Shown piece by piece: positions 7,323 through 15,456 of a DNA stretch of 64,000 bases; within the stretch, counting starts at the first letter, position 1, and each line of letters opens with the position of its first letter. The notes under the pieces were generated by a model. That model saw nothing but the letters and a program-made list of their open reading frames with translations, was not told where the DNA came from and made no database searches. The position numbers and the translations under genes were made by a program. The stretch comes from an uncultured bacterium (lineage in GTDB: Bacteria > Krumholzibacteriota > Krumholzibacteriia > LZORAL124-64-63): assembly GCA_903912525.1 (NCBI GenBank), contig CAIWHK010000009.1, positions 186,001 to 250,000 of the forward strand, written 5' to 3'.

Positions 7323-8929
7323 CGCGCACCTCCGACCTGCGCCGAAGCCGCTTCGACGATGCGCATCGCCAGCTGCGACGCCTGGTAGTTCGACGGCATC
7401 ACGATGACGCCCGCTGCCTCCAGCTTCGCCTGCTGCTGCGCAAAGCCCTGGAAATCGCCCGGCGTCCCGGTGACCGACGCCACCACCGCCAGGTACCCCC
7501 CGCGCGCCAACGCCGCCGCTTTCGCCGCCACCAACGAAGGAACCAACGCCCCCGCCGGGTCGGCGTGCGATCCATAGCCCAGCACGACATCCACCAACAT
7601 GACGGCGATCGCAGCGTCATGCGCTTCCGCATCGATGCGCTCGGTACGCGTCGACGGGTCGATCATCGGGTGCGGGCGACCGACGGTGAACACGTCGTCG
7701 CCCAGGTCCACGACCGTGTGCCCGACCGACACCTTCGGATCGGGCAACACGAACGAAGGGTCGGTCTGGTTGTTGGAGTACACCGCGCCGTTGGCTGCAT
7801 GCAGCACCAGCCACGCCTCGTCGGCCAGCGTGCCGCCGGTGAAGTACCCGCGCAGGTAGCGCTGCGACGGCGCCATGCCCGCGACTTCGCGCGCAACCAG
7901 CGCGTCGATCTCCGAAACCGACAGCGTGAACCCACCCGCCGCGCAAGCGCGCCCCTCGGCGATGGCCACCGCCAGCGCAGCCGCCTCTTCCAAATTCGCG
8001 GCATGCCGCACGCGACTGCCCGGCTTGGCATCAGCAGCGCGGGACAGCCCGATGAAGTGCACCACAGCGTCCTTGCCCGTCGCCTCCAGCGCCGCCACGA
8101 CCTTCGCCGCCACCGCCGGCGCCGGCGGCTTCGACACCACGACGATCACCTTCGTCGCCGCATCCTGCGCCAGCGCCTCGATGCCCATGAACATCGTCGC
8201 GCCGCCCACGCGCTCGTTCTTGAGGTCGCGACCGCCCGTGCCGATGGCCTGGCTGATGCCCGAGCCCGCGCGATCGACCAGCACCGTCACTTCCTGCAGC
8301 CCGGTGCCCGACGCCGCGACGACGCCGACCGGCCCGCGCCGCACCACGTTCGCGAAGCACAGCGGCTTGCCGTTGATGATGGCCGAACCGCAGTCGGGCC
8401 CCATCAGCAACAGGCCGAGCGAACGCGCCTGCTCTTTTAGCGCGATCTCTTCCTCGAGCGTGACGTTGTCGGAGAACAGCATGACATGGAGGCCGCGGTC
8501 GAGCGCGTGGCGCGCCTCGCGCGCGGCATAGGCGCCGGGGATGGAGATGACCGCGACGTTCGCGCCGGGCATCTGCGCCAGCGCGCCGTCCAGCGTCGAG
8601 GGTTCACGCGGGGCGCAGCCATCGCCGGCGGCAACAGCCGGCTGCTTACGCGACAGTTCCGCCTCAGCGGCCGCCAGCGTCGCCGCAGCCAGCGCCGGGT
8701 CGCTGCAATCGACCGCCATGACAAGGTCGGCCGGCGTCACGCCGGCCAGGTCGTCAACGGAACACCCGAGGGATGACAGGAGATCAAGATTCATGGGCGT
8801 GCCCATGGCCACGACCGCATCGCGGACCCCGGGCCGGCCCTTCAGCTCCCGGCTCAGGAGCATGAGGACAACGGAATCGAAATAGGCGTCCTTGCGGACG
8901 AGCACGTTCACAGCAGGGCCTTCCGTCAC
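7319..8929 (-). CDS. fdrA: FdrA/AllF family protein (succinyl-CoA-synthetase-like)
   Basis: 536 residues, first gene of the leftward operon. FdrA proteins have the CoA-binding and ligase architecture of succinyl-CoA synthetases. Seen here are an N-terminal VLVRKDAYFDSVVLMLLSRE, the CoA-ligase-like LLMGPDCGSAIINGKP, and the Gly-rich VVAASGTGLQEVTVLVDRAG and QAIGTGGRDLKN. With DUF1116 and DUF2877 proteins it makes the AllFGH-type carbamoyltransferase. GTG 8929 has a GAAGG site 5-6 bases upstream; GTG 8911 with GGAAGG upstream is an equally good start. A carbamate kinase, usual next to this set, is not in the window. Confidence 0.85.
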   Translation of the reverse strand: MTEGPAVNVLVRKDAYFDSVVLMLLSRELKGRPGVRDAVVAMGTPMNLDLLSSLGCSVDDLAGVTPADLVMAVDCSDPALAAATLAAAEAELSRKQPAVAAGDGCAPREPSTLDGALAQMPGANVAVISIPGAYAAREARHALDRGLHVMLFSDNVTLEEEIALKEQARSLGLLLMGPDCGSAIINGKPLCFANVVRRGPVGVVAASGTGLQEVTVLVDRAGSGISQAIGTGGRDLKNERVGGATMFMGIEALAQDAATKVIVVVSKPPAPAVAAKVVAALEATGKDAVVHFIGLSRAADAKPGSRVRHAANLEEAAALAVAIAEGRACAAGGFTLSVSEIDALVAREVAGMAPSQRYLRGYFTGGTLADEAWLVLHAANGAVYSNNQTDPSFVLPDPKVSVGHTVVDLGDDVFTVGRPHPMIDPSTRTERIDAEAHDAAIAVMLVDVVLGYGSHADPAGALVPSLVAAKAAALARGGYLAVVASVTGTPGDFQGFAQQQAKLEAAGVIVMPSNYQASQLAMRIVEAASAQVGGAR

Positions 8930-8960
8930 CGTACCTTCAATACTGCCAAAAACATATGCG

Positions 8961-8990
8961 ATCCTATCGCCGTTGGAAAGGCGATGTCAA
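8961..8990 (-). promoter_or_regulatory. Promoter of the fdrA operon with operator-like dyad
   Basis: On the minus strand a perfect TTGACA (8990-8985) is followed, 18 bases later, by TAGGAT (8966-8961). The spacer is bounded by an inverted repeat, ATCGCC at 8966-8971 and GGCGAT at 8980-8985. A wider inverted repeat, TACTGCC at 8941-8947 and GGCAGTA at 8995-9001, brackets the whole promoter. The nested symmetry suggests a repressor site; no regulator gene is adjacent. Confidence 0.6.
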
Positions 8991-9017
8991 TCGCGGCAGT
9001 ACCGAATCCGGGACGCG

Positions 9018-11447
9018 CTACTTCACCAGCGTGGCCTTCTGCGTCAGCACCTTCCCGCCCGCCGACAGCCGTACATAGTAGACACCGCTGGCCGCGGGAC
9101 GGCCCGCCTCGTCGCGACCATCCCAGACCCACGAGCCGGGACCGGCCGCCTGCGGCCCGGTCACCACGCTGCGGACGACACGCCCGGCGGCGTCATGGAT
9201 CCGCAGGGTCACCGGCCCGCTCTCGGCCAGCGACCAGGCAAGTCGCGTCGAGGGATTGAACGGGTTCGGCTGGACGGGCGCCAGGGACGTCGCCAGGCGC
9301 GGCACGCCATCGGTTACACCCGCCACCGCCGCCGGGGCCAAGACCGCGACACCGCTTTCGTTCCCATGGATGTCCAGCGCGGTCAGCTTGTACCACGCCC
9401 CCGCGCCGGGCCAGCCGGCGTCCGTGAACGAGGTGTCGGCAACGGCCGCCACCAGGTTGCCGGGCCCGGGCACGAACGACGCGCTCGTCCCCCGGTACAG
9501 CGCATAATGGGACAAATCCAGCTCGGGCGACCGCCGCCAGTCCAGCGCCAGGCCCGCCGGTAGCGTCGCCAGCGCGCCGGCCAGCCCCAGCGGCGCCGCC
9601 GGCGCCAGGTTGTCGACCGAACGGGCGCTGTCCGGCGCCGAGATCCAGAACCGCGACGGGTCGGTCCCGTGCGCGATCACCTGGAAGTACTGCAGCCCGG
9701 GTGCGGCCGCCGTCGAATCCCACAGCGACGCCACCGTCGCCCCGTAGCCCGTCAGGTGGTACGCGTCGACTGAGCCGATCATCTCCCAGAAGAAGGTGCG
9801 GGAAGCGGCCGTCTCGCGCCGGAACACCGACGACTCCACCGTCGCGGGCACGGCGTCGGCGGTCACGAATTTTGCGCCCGCGGGCACGGCCGCGGACTTG
9901 GTTCCAGCCGCGGACTTGGCCCCCGGCGCGATGGCCCGCCACAGCGTGTAGCGCGCGACCTGCGAACTGGGCCACGGGTCGAGCCGGCTGGCGAACCACG
10001 ACAGGTTGATGCGACCGCCCTGGTCGCCCGGCACATCGCGGGCGTTGCGGATCTCCGCCGCCGGCAACCCCCAGTTGCCGAAACGATCGACGCGCTGCGC
10101 CGACATGCGCGGCTGCTGGTCGCGCCAGTCCTGCCAGGCCAGGATGGCGCCGCCTTCGCCATCGCTGGCCAGGTCGGGATCCTGCTGGTACGCATTGGCG
10201 CCACAGAGCACGACACCGTTGGTCGTCCACGAAGCGGCGCCCACATCGCTGAGCCGCTGCGCATAGATGTCGGGCGTCCCCGAGCGATCATCCTGCCAGG
10301 CGACGATGGCGCCGCCGCCACCGTCGGCGATGACCTGCGGCCGCAGGCTGTTGGACGACAGCGTGCACACCGGCGCGCCGCCCGCCGCGCACAGGAACGT
10401 GCCGTCGCGCGTCACGTGCTGCAGGCGCAGGTCGACGTTGCTGAACATGCTCTGCTCCCAGGCCAGGAACATGCCGCCATTGCCGTCGCTGGCCACGTCG
10501 GCGGTGTAGTTCAGCTGGGTGCCGATGGAGATGCCGTCGATGCTCCACGCGGTCGCGCCGGCGCCGGTCATGCGCTCGGCAAAGAGAGCTTCGGTGCCCG
10601 AGCGCTGGTCCCGCCAGGCGATGAGCGCCCCGCCCCCGCCGTCGCTGACGATCTGGGCGCCATACTGCCGGCCGACGGCGCCGCAGACGAGGGCGCCCGT
10701 GGAGCCGAAGTAGGCGGTGCCGTCGGACGCCAGCCGCTGGAACAGGATGTCGGAGGAGCTGAAGCCAAAATAGTCGTCCTCGAACGCGATCACCGCGCCG
10801 CCTGCGCCGTCAACGGCAATGCTGGGTCCCGACTGGTTGGCCGTGCCGCCGCCGGCGAGAACACCGTTGGGCCCCCACGCCAGATAGCCGGACGCGTTGA
10901 TCCGCTGCGCATAGACATCGTTGTCCCCATTGCGATCGTCCTGCCAGGCGATGACCGCGCCCCCGTTGCCGTCATGGTCCACGCAGGGATAGAACTGGGT
11001 CGTCGCAACCGACGTGCACGCCGTTCCCGTCGCGCCCCACAGCAACTGGCCGCCGCCATTGATGCGCTGCGCGAAGACCTGCTGCGGCCCCGTGCGGCTG
11101 TCCATCCAGGCGACGATGATGCCGCCGGCGCCATCGCTGACCGCGCGCGCCGCGCCCTGGTACCAGTTGCCCGGCGCCACCAGCACGCCGGCGGTCGACC
11201 ACAGCTTGCGCCCGTACGGGTCGAGCCGCTGCGCCACCAGGTTGGTGCCCCCCGGATACCAGTCCCACCACACGATGATGGACCCGCCCTCACCGTCGGA
11301 CACCGTGCGCGCGTCGTAGGGTGACGAGTTGAAGCTCGCCAGGGGCTGGACGCCGTCCTTCGGCCAGAGGGCCCACGAGGGAGAGGCGCACAGCAGGCAG
11401 ACCAGGAGCAGGGCGAAGCCCCGGAAACAGGCGTGGGCGTTCTTCAC
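9018..11447 (-). CDS. Secreted repeat (propeller-like) protein with FlgD-like C-terminal domain
   Basis: 809 residues from GTG 11447, chosen for the GGGGAAG site just upstream and a clean signal peptide (basic start, then FALLLVCLLC, cleavage after SWA). Residues about 40-480 hold tandem repeats of the form DGxGGxIxAWxDxRxxxxDxYAQRL ending in W, each a likely propeller blade. A fibronectin-III-like part follows. The C-terminus has NPFNPSTRLAWSL and GRDEAGRPAASGVYYVRL, the FlgD Ig-like fold used as an export or sorting tail in the FCB group. It resembles the 15457-17883 protein in length and layout. Function unknown; probably cell-surface. Confidence 0.85.
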   Translation of the reverse strand: MKNAHACFRGFALLLVCLLCASPSWALWPKDGVQPLASFNSSPYDARTVSDGEGGSIIVWWDWYPGGTNLVAQRLDPYGRKLWSTAGVLVAPGNWYQGAARAVSDGAGGIIVAWMDSRTGPQQVFAQRINGGGQLLWGATGTACTSVATTQFYPCVDHDGNGGAVIAWQDDRNGDNDVYAQRINASGYLAWGPNGVLAGGGTANQSGPSIAVDGAGGAVIAFEDDYFGFSSSDILFQRLASDGTAYFGSTGALVCGAVGRQYGAQIVSDGGGGALIAWRDQRSGTEALFAERMTGAGATAWSIDGISIGTQLNYTADVASDGNGGMFLAWEQSMFSNVDLRLQHVTRDGTFLCAAGGAPVCTLSSNSLRPQVIADGGGGAIVAWQDDRSGTPDIYAQRLSDVGAASWTTNGVVLCGANAYQQDPDLASDGEGGAILAWQDWRDQQPRMSAQRVDRFGNWGLPAAEIRNARDVPGDQGGRINLSWFASRLDPWPSSQVARYTLWRAIAPGAKSAAGTKSAAVPAGAKFVTADAVPATVESSVFRRETAASRTFFWEMIGSVDAYHLTGYGATVASLWDSTAAAPGLQYFQVIAHGTDPSRFWISAPDSARSVDNLAPAAPLGLAGALATLPAGLALDWRRSPELDLSHYALYRGTSASFVPGPGNLVAAVADTSFTDAGWPGAGAWYKLTALDIHGNESGVAVLAPAAVAGVTDGVPRLATSLAPVQPNPFNPSTRLAWSLAESGPVTLRIHDAAGRVVRSVVTGPQAAGPGSWVWDGRDEAGRPAASGVYYVRLSAGGKVLTQKATLVK

Positions 11448-11583
11448 GGTGAATCTTCCCCGGATTGGCGTGGTCGGGCGCATCTAGCGTCGGCGGTCGC
11501 CGAAACAGGAGTGGATTATACCAGAATTCACATCATTGGACAAGGGGATGCCGGGCGCCGGCATGGCCGCACGGCTGCCGCGG

Positions 11584-11601
11584 ACTTGCGCCGGCGCAAG
11601 T
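11584..11601. repeat. 18-bp intergenic palindrome, copy 1
   Basis: ACTTGCGCCGGCGCAAGT, a perfect dyad, here extended to 24 bp by CGG and CCG on the flanks (11581-11604). It lies 38 bases past the stop of the 11639 gene and upstream of the 11447 start. No T-run follows on either strand. Confidence 0.9.
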
Positions 11602-11638
11602 CCGAGCAAATCCCCGCCTGCCCGCCTCCGAACCGACC

Positions 11639-12205
11639 CTACCGATACGTCGCCTTGATCGACCCCCAAGTGCCCGACTCGGTCGGCACCTCGTTCGGCA
11701 GGCAGGCCGCCGTCACGTTGTCGACCCAGAAGCTCCAGGCCGAGAGCGCGTTGCCGCTGAGGTACGATGTGGTGATCTCCAGCTGGTGCAGGCCGCAACC
11801 CGCCGTGAACGACACCGGCACGAAACCGTTGAGGTTCGCGCTGTGGTCGGCCGTGTAGACGGGATTGCCGTCGACCAGCACGGAGATGCGCGCCGCGCCG
11901 TCCATGTTGCGCGCGAACGTGTAATCGAAGGACATCATGCAGTAGCCGTCCTCGAAGCTGCTGCCGCACCCGAAGGACTGCGTCAGCTTGGCGGTCCCGA
12001 TCGGGGTGTTGAAGATCGACCCGCTGGCGCTGAACTGGGCCGAGTTCGCCGGCGAGCCGTACGTACTGGGGGCCACCGTCGCGAAGACGGTCGTGGCCGT
12101 GCCCCAGCCGGCCAGGCCGCTGTCGAAGGAGCCGTTGGTGACCTGGGCCTGGGAGGCGCCGGCGAGCAGGCAAACGAGGGCGATGGGGGCGAACAGGTGG
12201 CGCAT
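11639..12205 (-). CDS. Small secreted protein with WG-x-x-K C-terminal tail
   Basis: 188 residues with a signal peptide (LFAPIALVCLLAGASQA). The mature part has the phrases GSFDSGLAGWGTATT and FTAGCGLHQLEITTSYLSG, a jelly-roll/CBM-like look in which the N-terminal NGSFDSGLAGW resembles carbohydrate-binding module openings. The last residues are TWGSIKATYR, directly before the stop. The same tail ends the exported proteins at 29046-29849 and 58445-59155, which share no other obvious similarity. No catalytic motif is seen. Confidence 0.8.
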   Translation of the reverse strand: MRHLFAPIALVCLLAGASQAQVTNGSFDSGLAGWGTATTVFATVAPSTYGSPANSAQFSASGSIFNTPIGTAKLTQSFGCGSSFEDGYCMMSFDYTFARNMDGAARISVLVDGNPVYTADHSANLNGFVPVSFTAGCGLHQLEITTSYLSGNALSAWSFWVDNVTAACLPNEVPTESGTWGSIKATYR

Positions 12206-12309
12206 GATGGGGCTCCGTGACGTACGGGAATGAAGGCGGCGGCAGGAGGACCGCAGCCACCACTATATCATATGTTTTTGGTCCTGTATGGGCCAATCGC
12301 CCACGAGCG

Positions 12310-12867
12310 CTACGGCCAGAGCCACCCAAACACGCCCCCGGTGACCAACCCGTAGACGAGCCCGTCAGCCACGTTCTTCCCGGTCACCTTCCAGCTCCGG
12401 CCGTGCCAGACCGACTGCGTCACATCGCCCAGCCCGTAGGCCATGAACGCCGCCGTGCCCGCCACGCGGTGCACCTGGAGGTACTCCGCACCGGACGGCA
12501 ACCCCAGGCGCGCCACATAGGCCACGAACACGCTGACGACGATCACGAACCCGAACCACTTCACCAGCGGGCCGGTCATCACCAGCGGCCCGGGCTTCAG
12601 GACGGTCATCAACACGACGGGCCCGTCCTGGCGTTTGGCCGCAAACTCCGGCGTGGCGGCTTCCTTCATCGTGTTGCAATGCGGGATGGCGTAGGCGCCG
12701 GGCGCCAGCTTCAGCGGCCCCAGTGCGCGGCGCGCGGCCTCTTCGTCGGGCAGGGCGCGGAAGTCGGTGTTGTGGTACGTGAAGGCCATGTGGATGATCG
12801 AACTGACGATGAAGACGGCGACGGCCGACAGCAGGATCGGCATCCAGAGCGCGGGCAACGTGACCAT
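12310..12867 (-). CDS. Hypothetical integral membrane protein
   Basis: 185 residues from ATG 12867, which has AAGGAG 7 bases upstream. Four hydrophobic segments are seen, about residues 8-30, 103-121, 133-150 and 168-183. Between the first two lies a soluble loop with FRALPDEEAARRAL and GAYAIPHCNTMKEAATPE. I recognise the type as a widespread uncharacterised inner-membrane protein but know no function. It is transcribed away from the aldo/keto reductase gene. Confidence 0.72.
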   Translation of the reverse strand: MVTLPALWMPILLSAVAVFIVSSIIHMAFTYHNTDFRALPDEEAARRALGPLKLAPGAYAIPHCNTMKEAATPEFAAKRQDGPVVLMTVLKPGPLVMTGPLVKWFGFVIVVSVFVAYVARLGLPSGAEYLQVHRVAGTAAFMAYGLGDVTQSVWHGRSWKVTGKNVADGLVYGLVTGGVFGWLWP

Positions 12868-13024
12868 GGGCGGCTCCTTGGGTTCGGGGTGAACGGCCGG
12901 ACCTGCCGGATTGAGTGAAAACGGATCCAATATCGCGATCGCGAGCATAACAGACACGGGGACGGGCTGTCGCGGGCAAAGGGGACGAAGCGACCGTGGC
13001 GCAATGATGGCGAAATCGTGAGAG

Positions 13025-13040
13025 TTGCGCCGGCGCAAGT
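13025..13040. repeat. Intergenic palindrome, copy 2 (one arm changed)
   Basis: The core TTGCGCCGGCGCAA is intact at 13025-13038 and is followed by GT; the left arm reads G instead of AC. It lies between the divergent 12867 and 13153 genes. The 285-bp gap shows nothing else clear beyond weak promoter-like AT-rich bases near 13087-13114. Confidence 0.8.
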
Positions 13041-13152
13041 CGCGACCCGGGGCGAGCCGGCCACGCCGATCCCCCCACCCTGCCCTTTGCGGACCGCCAT
13101 ATCCTGACTAGTCTTAAGGGTACATCAAGCACACCACGGCAGGAGGCCACCC

Positions 13153-14136
13153 ATGCGCACGGTCCAGCTCGCCCCCGATCTCGAAATCTCCGCCCTCGGC
13201 CTCGGCTGCATGGGCATGTCGGAGTTCTACGGCCCCGGCGATGACAGCGAATCGATCGCCGTCATCCACCGCGCCATCGAGCTCGGCGCCAACTTCCTGG
13301 ACACGGCCGACATGTACGGCTGCGGCCGCAACGAGGAGCTGGTGGGCCGCGCCATCCATGGCCATCGCCACCAGGTCGTGCTGGCCACGAAGTTCGGCAA
13401 CATGCGCGGCCCGAACGGCGAGTTCCTGGGCGTCAACGGCCGCCCCGAGTACGTGCGCGAGGCCTGCGAGGCCAGCCTGAAGCGCCTGGGCGTCGAGGTC
13501 ATCGACCTCTACTACCAGCACCGCGTCGACAAGAACGTGCCGATCGAGGACACCGTCGGCGCCATGGCCGACCTCGTCGCCGAGGGCAAGGTGCGCTACC
13601 TGGGCCTGTCCGAGGCCGCGCCCGCCACGCTGCGCCGCGCCTGCGCCGTGCACCCGATCGTCGCGCTGCAGACCGAGTATTCGCTGTGGACGCGCGATCC
13701 CGAAGCCGAGGTCCTCGACGCCTGCCGCGACCTCGGCGTCACCTTCGTCGCCTACAGTCCGCTGGGCCGCGGCTTCCTGACGGGCCGCTTCCAGTCGCAG
13801 GGCGACTTCGCCGAGGGCGACTTCCGCACCAACCACCCGCGCTTCGCCGGCGACAACTTCGCCGCCAACCAGAAGCTGGCCGAGGCCGTCACGACCTTCG
13901 CGGCGCAGAAGGGCTGCACGCCCGCGCAGGTCGCGCTGGCCTGGGTGCTGGCGCAGGGCGACGACATCGTCCCCATCCCCGGCACCAAGCGGATCAAGTA
14001 CCTCGAGGAGAACCTCGCCGCGCTGGAGATCGACCTCAGCGGCAAGGAGTGCCGGCAGCTGGAGCAGGCGTTCCCGGCGGGCATCGCCCAGGGCGAGCGG
14101 TATGCGGAGCAGGCTATGAAGGCGATTGATAGCTGA
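13153..14136 (+). CDS. Aldo/keto reductase
   Basis: 327 residues, the usual length for a TIM-barrel NADPH-dependent aldo/keto reductase. The catalytic tetrad is visible: Asp50 and Tyr55 in LDTADMYG, Lys80 in LATKFG and His123 in YYQHRVD. The C-terminal cofactor-binding phrase [14 protein letters not shown] is also present. AGGAGG lies 8 bases before the ATG. It belongs to the YakC/AKR13-like branch. The substrate, some carbonyl compound, is unknown. It stands alone, transcribed to the right. Confidence 0.93.
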   Translation: MRTVQLAPDLEISALGLGCMGMSEFYGPGDDSESIAVIHRAIELGANFLDTADMYGCGRNEELVGRAIHGHRHQVVLATKFGNMRGPNGEFLGVNGRPEYVREACEASLKRLGVEVIDLYYQHRVDKNVPIEDTVGAMADLVAEGKVRYLGLSEAAPATLRRACAVHPIVALQTEYSLWTRDPEAEVLDACRDLGVTFVAYSPLGRGFLTGRFQSQGDFAEGDFRTNHPRFAGDNFAANQKLAEAVTTFAAQKGCTPAQVALAWVLAQGDDIVPIPGTKRIKYLEENLAALEIDLSGKECRQLEQAFPAGIAQGERYAEQAMKAIDS

Positions 14137-14219
14137 AGGAGCGGTTGCCGCCATTGTTGAAACCGGCGCGGCGATCGGCTAACATCTGCCTGGGTCATTT
14201 GTTCGAGGGAGATGCCGTC

Positions 14220-14528
14220 ATGGTTCGCCTGCTCGAAGACAACCGCGGGGCCATCGAGGACCTCTGCCAGCGCTTCCGCATCGCGCGCCTTGACGTGTTC
14301 GGTTCGGCTCTACGCGACGACTTTCGGCCCGGCGAGAGCGACCTGGACCTGCTGGTCGAATTCGGCCCCATGAGCCCCTACGAGAGAGCCGACGCTTACT
14401 TCGGTTTTCTGGATGCACTGCGCACAATGGTCGGTGTCAATATTGACCTTGTGGTGTCCGGAGCCGTGAAGAATCGCATCATCGCTGCCGATATCGAGAG
14501 CACGAAGCAGGCGTTCTATGCCGCGTGA
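14220..14528 (+). CDS. MNT-type nucleotidyltransferase (antitoxin of a HEPN/MNT module)
   Basis: 102 residues from ATG 14220, preceded by GAGGGA. The nucleotidyltransferase signature FGSALRDDFRPGESDLDLLV carries the GS and SDxD residues. In HEPN/MNT type VII modules this protein neutralises the HEPN RNase, in studied cases by adding AMP to it. The ATG of the HEPN frame overlaps the end of this gene, as in intact modules, but that gene is broken here (14518-14731). The MNT gene itself looks complete. Confidence 0.85.
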   Translation: MVRLLEDNRGAIEDLCQRFRIARLDVFGSALRDDFRPGESDLDLLVEFGPMSPYERADAYFGFLDALRTMVGVNIDLVVSGAVKNRIIAADIESTKQAFYAA

Positions 14529-14731
14529 TCCCAGGGCCTACTTCCAGGACATTGTTGAGGCCTGCCAGGCGATCTCCTCGGCGACGCATCATCGATTTCC
14601 GGAACCAGTTGACGCACGAATACCCCACGATCGACGACACGATCGTGTGGGCCATCGCTGACCGGGACGTGCCGGTTCTGCAGCGGGAGTGCCAGGTTCT
14701 GCTCGATGCTGACTCCGGGGGTTCCGAATAG
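14518..14731 (+). pseudogene. HEPN (DUF86/HepT-type) toxin gene with internal deletion and frameshift
   Basis: The frame from ATG 14518 reads MPRDPRAYFQDIVEACQAIS, a normal HepT start, then stops at 14659-14661 after about 47 codons. The next frame, joined near 14577-14583, reads RRRIIDFRNQLTHEY and then DDTIVWAIADRDVPVLQRE, the normal HepT C-terminal half with its RNxLxHxY active site. The middle of the protein, roughly 45 residues including the usual LEIIGEA segment, is missing. An internal deletion that also shifted the frame explains this. The toxin should be inactive while the antitoxin gene remains. Confidence 0.82.
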
Positions 14732-14824
14732 GGCGCCCGCGCCCCGCACCACCAAGCGCGCCGGCGAATGCATCAATCGCACAGGCACGCGCTGCCCCAG
14801 CGCCGCCGTGACAGGAGCAGCCTC

Positions 14825-15304
14825 ATGGACACCGCCTTCCTCCGAAGCCAACTCAGGATGAGCGCCTGGTTCCTGACCGAGGCCCTCAAGGACATCAGCC
14901 ACGACGACAGCCTGCGCCCTACCGCCACCGGGCAGACCATCAACTGGCTGGTCGGCCACCTGGCCGATGCCCGGGGCGGCGCGCTGGCGCTGCTGTCGGG
15001 CGAGCGCCCCTGGCCCGACGCGGATCTGTCCGCGTACAAGCGCGGCGCCGGCGCGCTGGACCCCGAACGCGCGCTGCCTCTTGATGAACTGGTACGCCGC
15101 TTCGACGGTGTGCAGGAACAGCTGCTGCAGCACCTGGACGCGCTGACCGACGAGCGCGCCGCGCAGAAGGCGCCGTTCAGCCCGAGCGGCAATCCGAAGG
15201 AAACCGTCGGCAGCCTGATGGGAGTGCTCGCGTTCCACGAGGTCTATCACGTGGGACAGGTGGGCATGCTGCGGCGATGGGCGGGGCTGGAGCGGGTGGT
15301 GTAG
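14825..15304 (+). CDS. DinB-like (DinB/YfiT) four-helix protein
   Basis: 159 residues from ATG 14825, with AGGAG upstream. The fold is suggested by FLRSQLRMSAWFLTEAL, INWLVGHLADARGGALALL and FHEVYHVGQVGMLRRWAG. His residues in the second and last helices are placed like the metal-binding His triad of this superfamily. Members include thiol-dependent transferases and many of unknown role. Expression seems independent of the broken HEPN gene upstream. Confidence 0.8.
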   Translation: MDTAFLRSQLRMSAWFLTEALKDISHDDSLRPTATGQTINWLVGHLADARGGALALLSGERPWPDADLSAYKRGAGALDPERALPLDELVRRFDGVQEQLLQHLDALTDERAAQKAPFSPSGNPKETVGSLMGVLAFHEVYHVGQVGMLRRWAGLERVV

Positions 15305-15382
15305 GGCTCGCGCGTGACGGTGTCGAGTGCCTTTACTAGTGATCCCATCCCGCGCGCCACGAGATCATGACCTCCGTCACCC

Positions 15383-15400
15383 ACTTGCGCCGGCGCAAGT
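15383..15400. repeat. 18-bp intergenic palindrome, copy 3
   Basis: ACTTGCGCCGGCGCAAGT, perfect, between the stops of the convergent genes ending at 15304 and 15457. It is the only repeat or dyad I see in this 152-bp gap. Confidence 0.9.
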
Positions 15401-15456
15401 CGTTGGCGACGGAGGCCCCCAGGGAGACTCATCTCCAGCCGGCTACCCGCTCCATA

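Noticed and set aside
1-8929. A carbamate kinase gene to complete the AllFGH set
   Set aside because: None of the genes has the kinase motifs; it may lie outside the window.
11584-11601. The 18-bp palindrome as a transcription terminator
   Set aside because: No copy is followed by a T-run, and copies in divergent gaps have no transcript to end.
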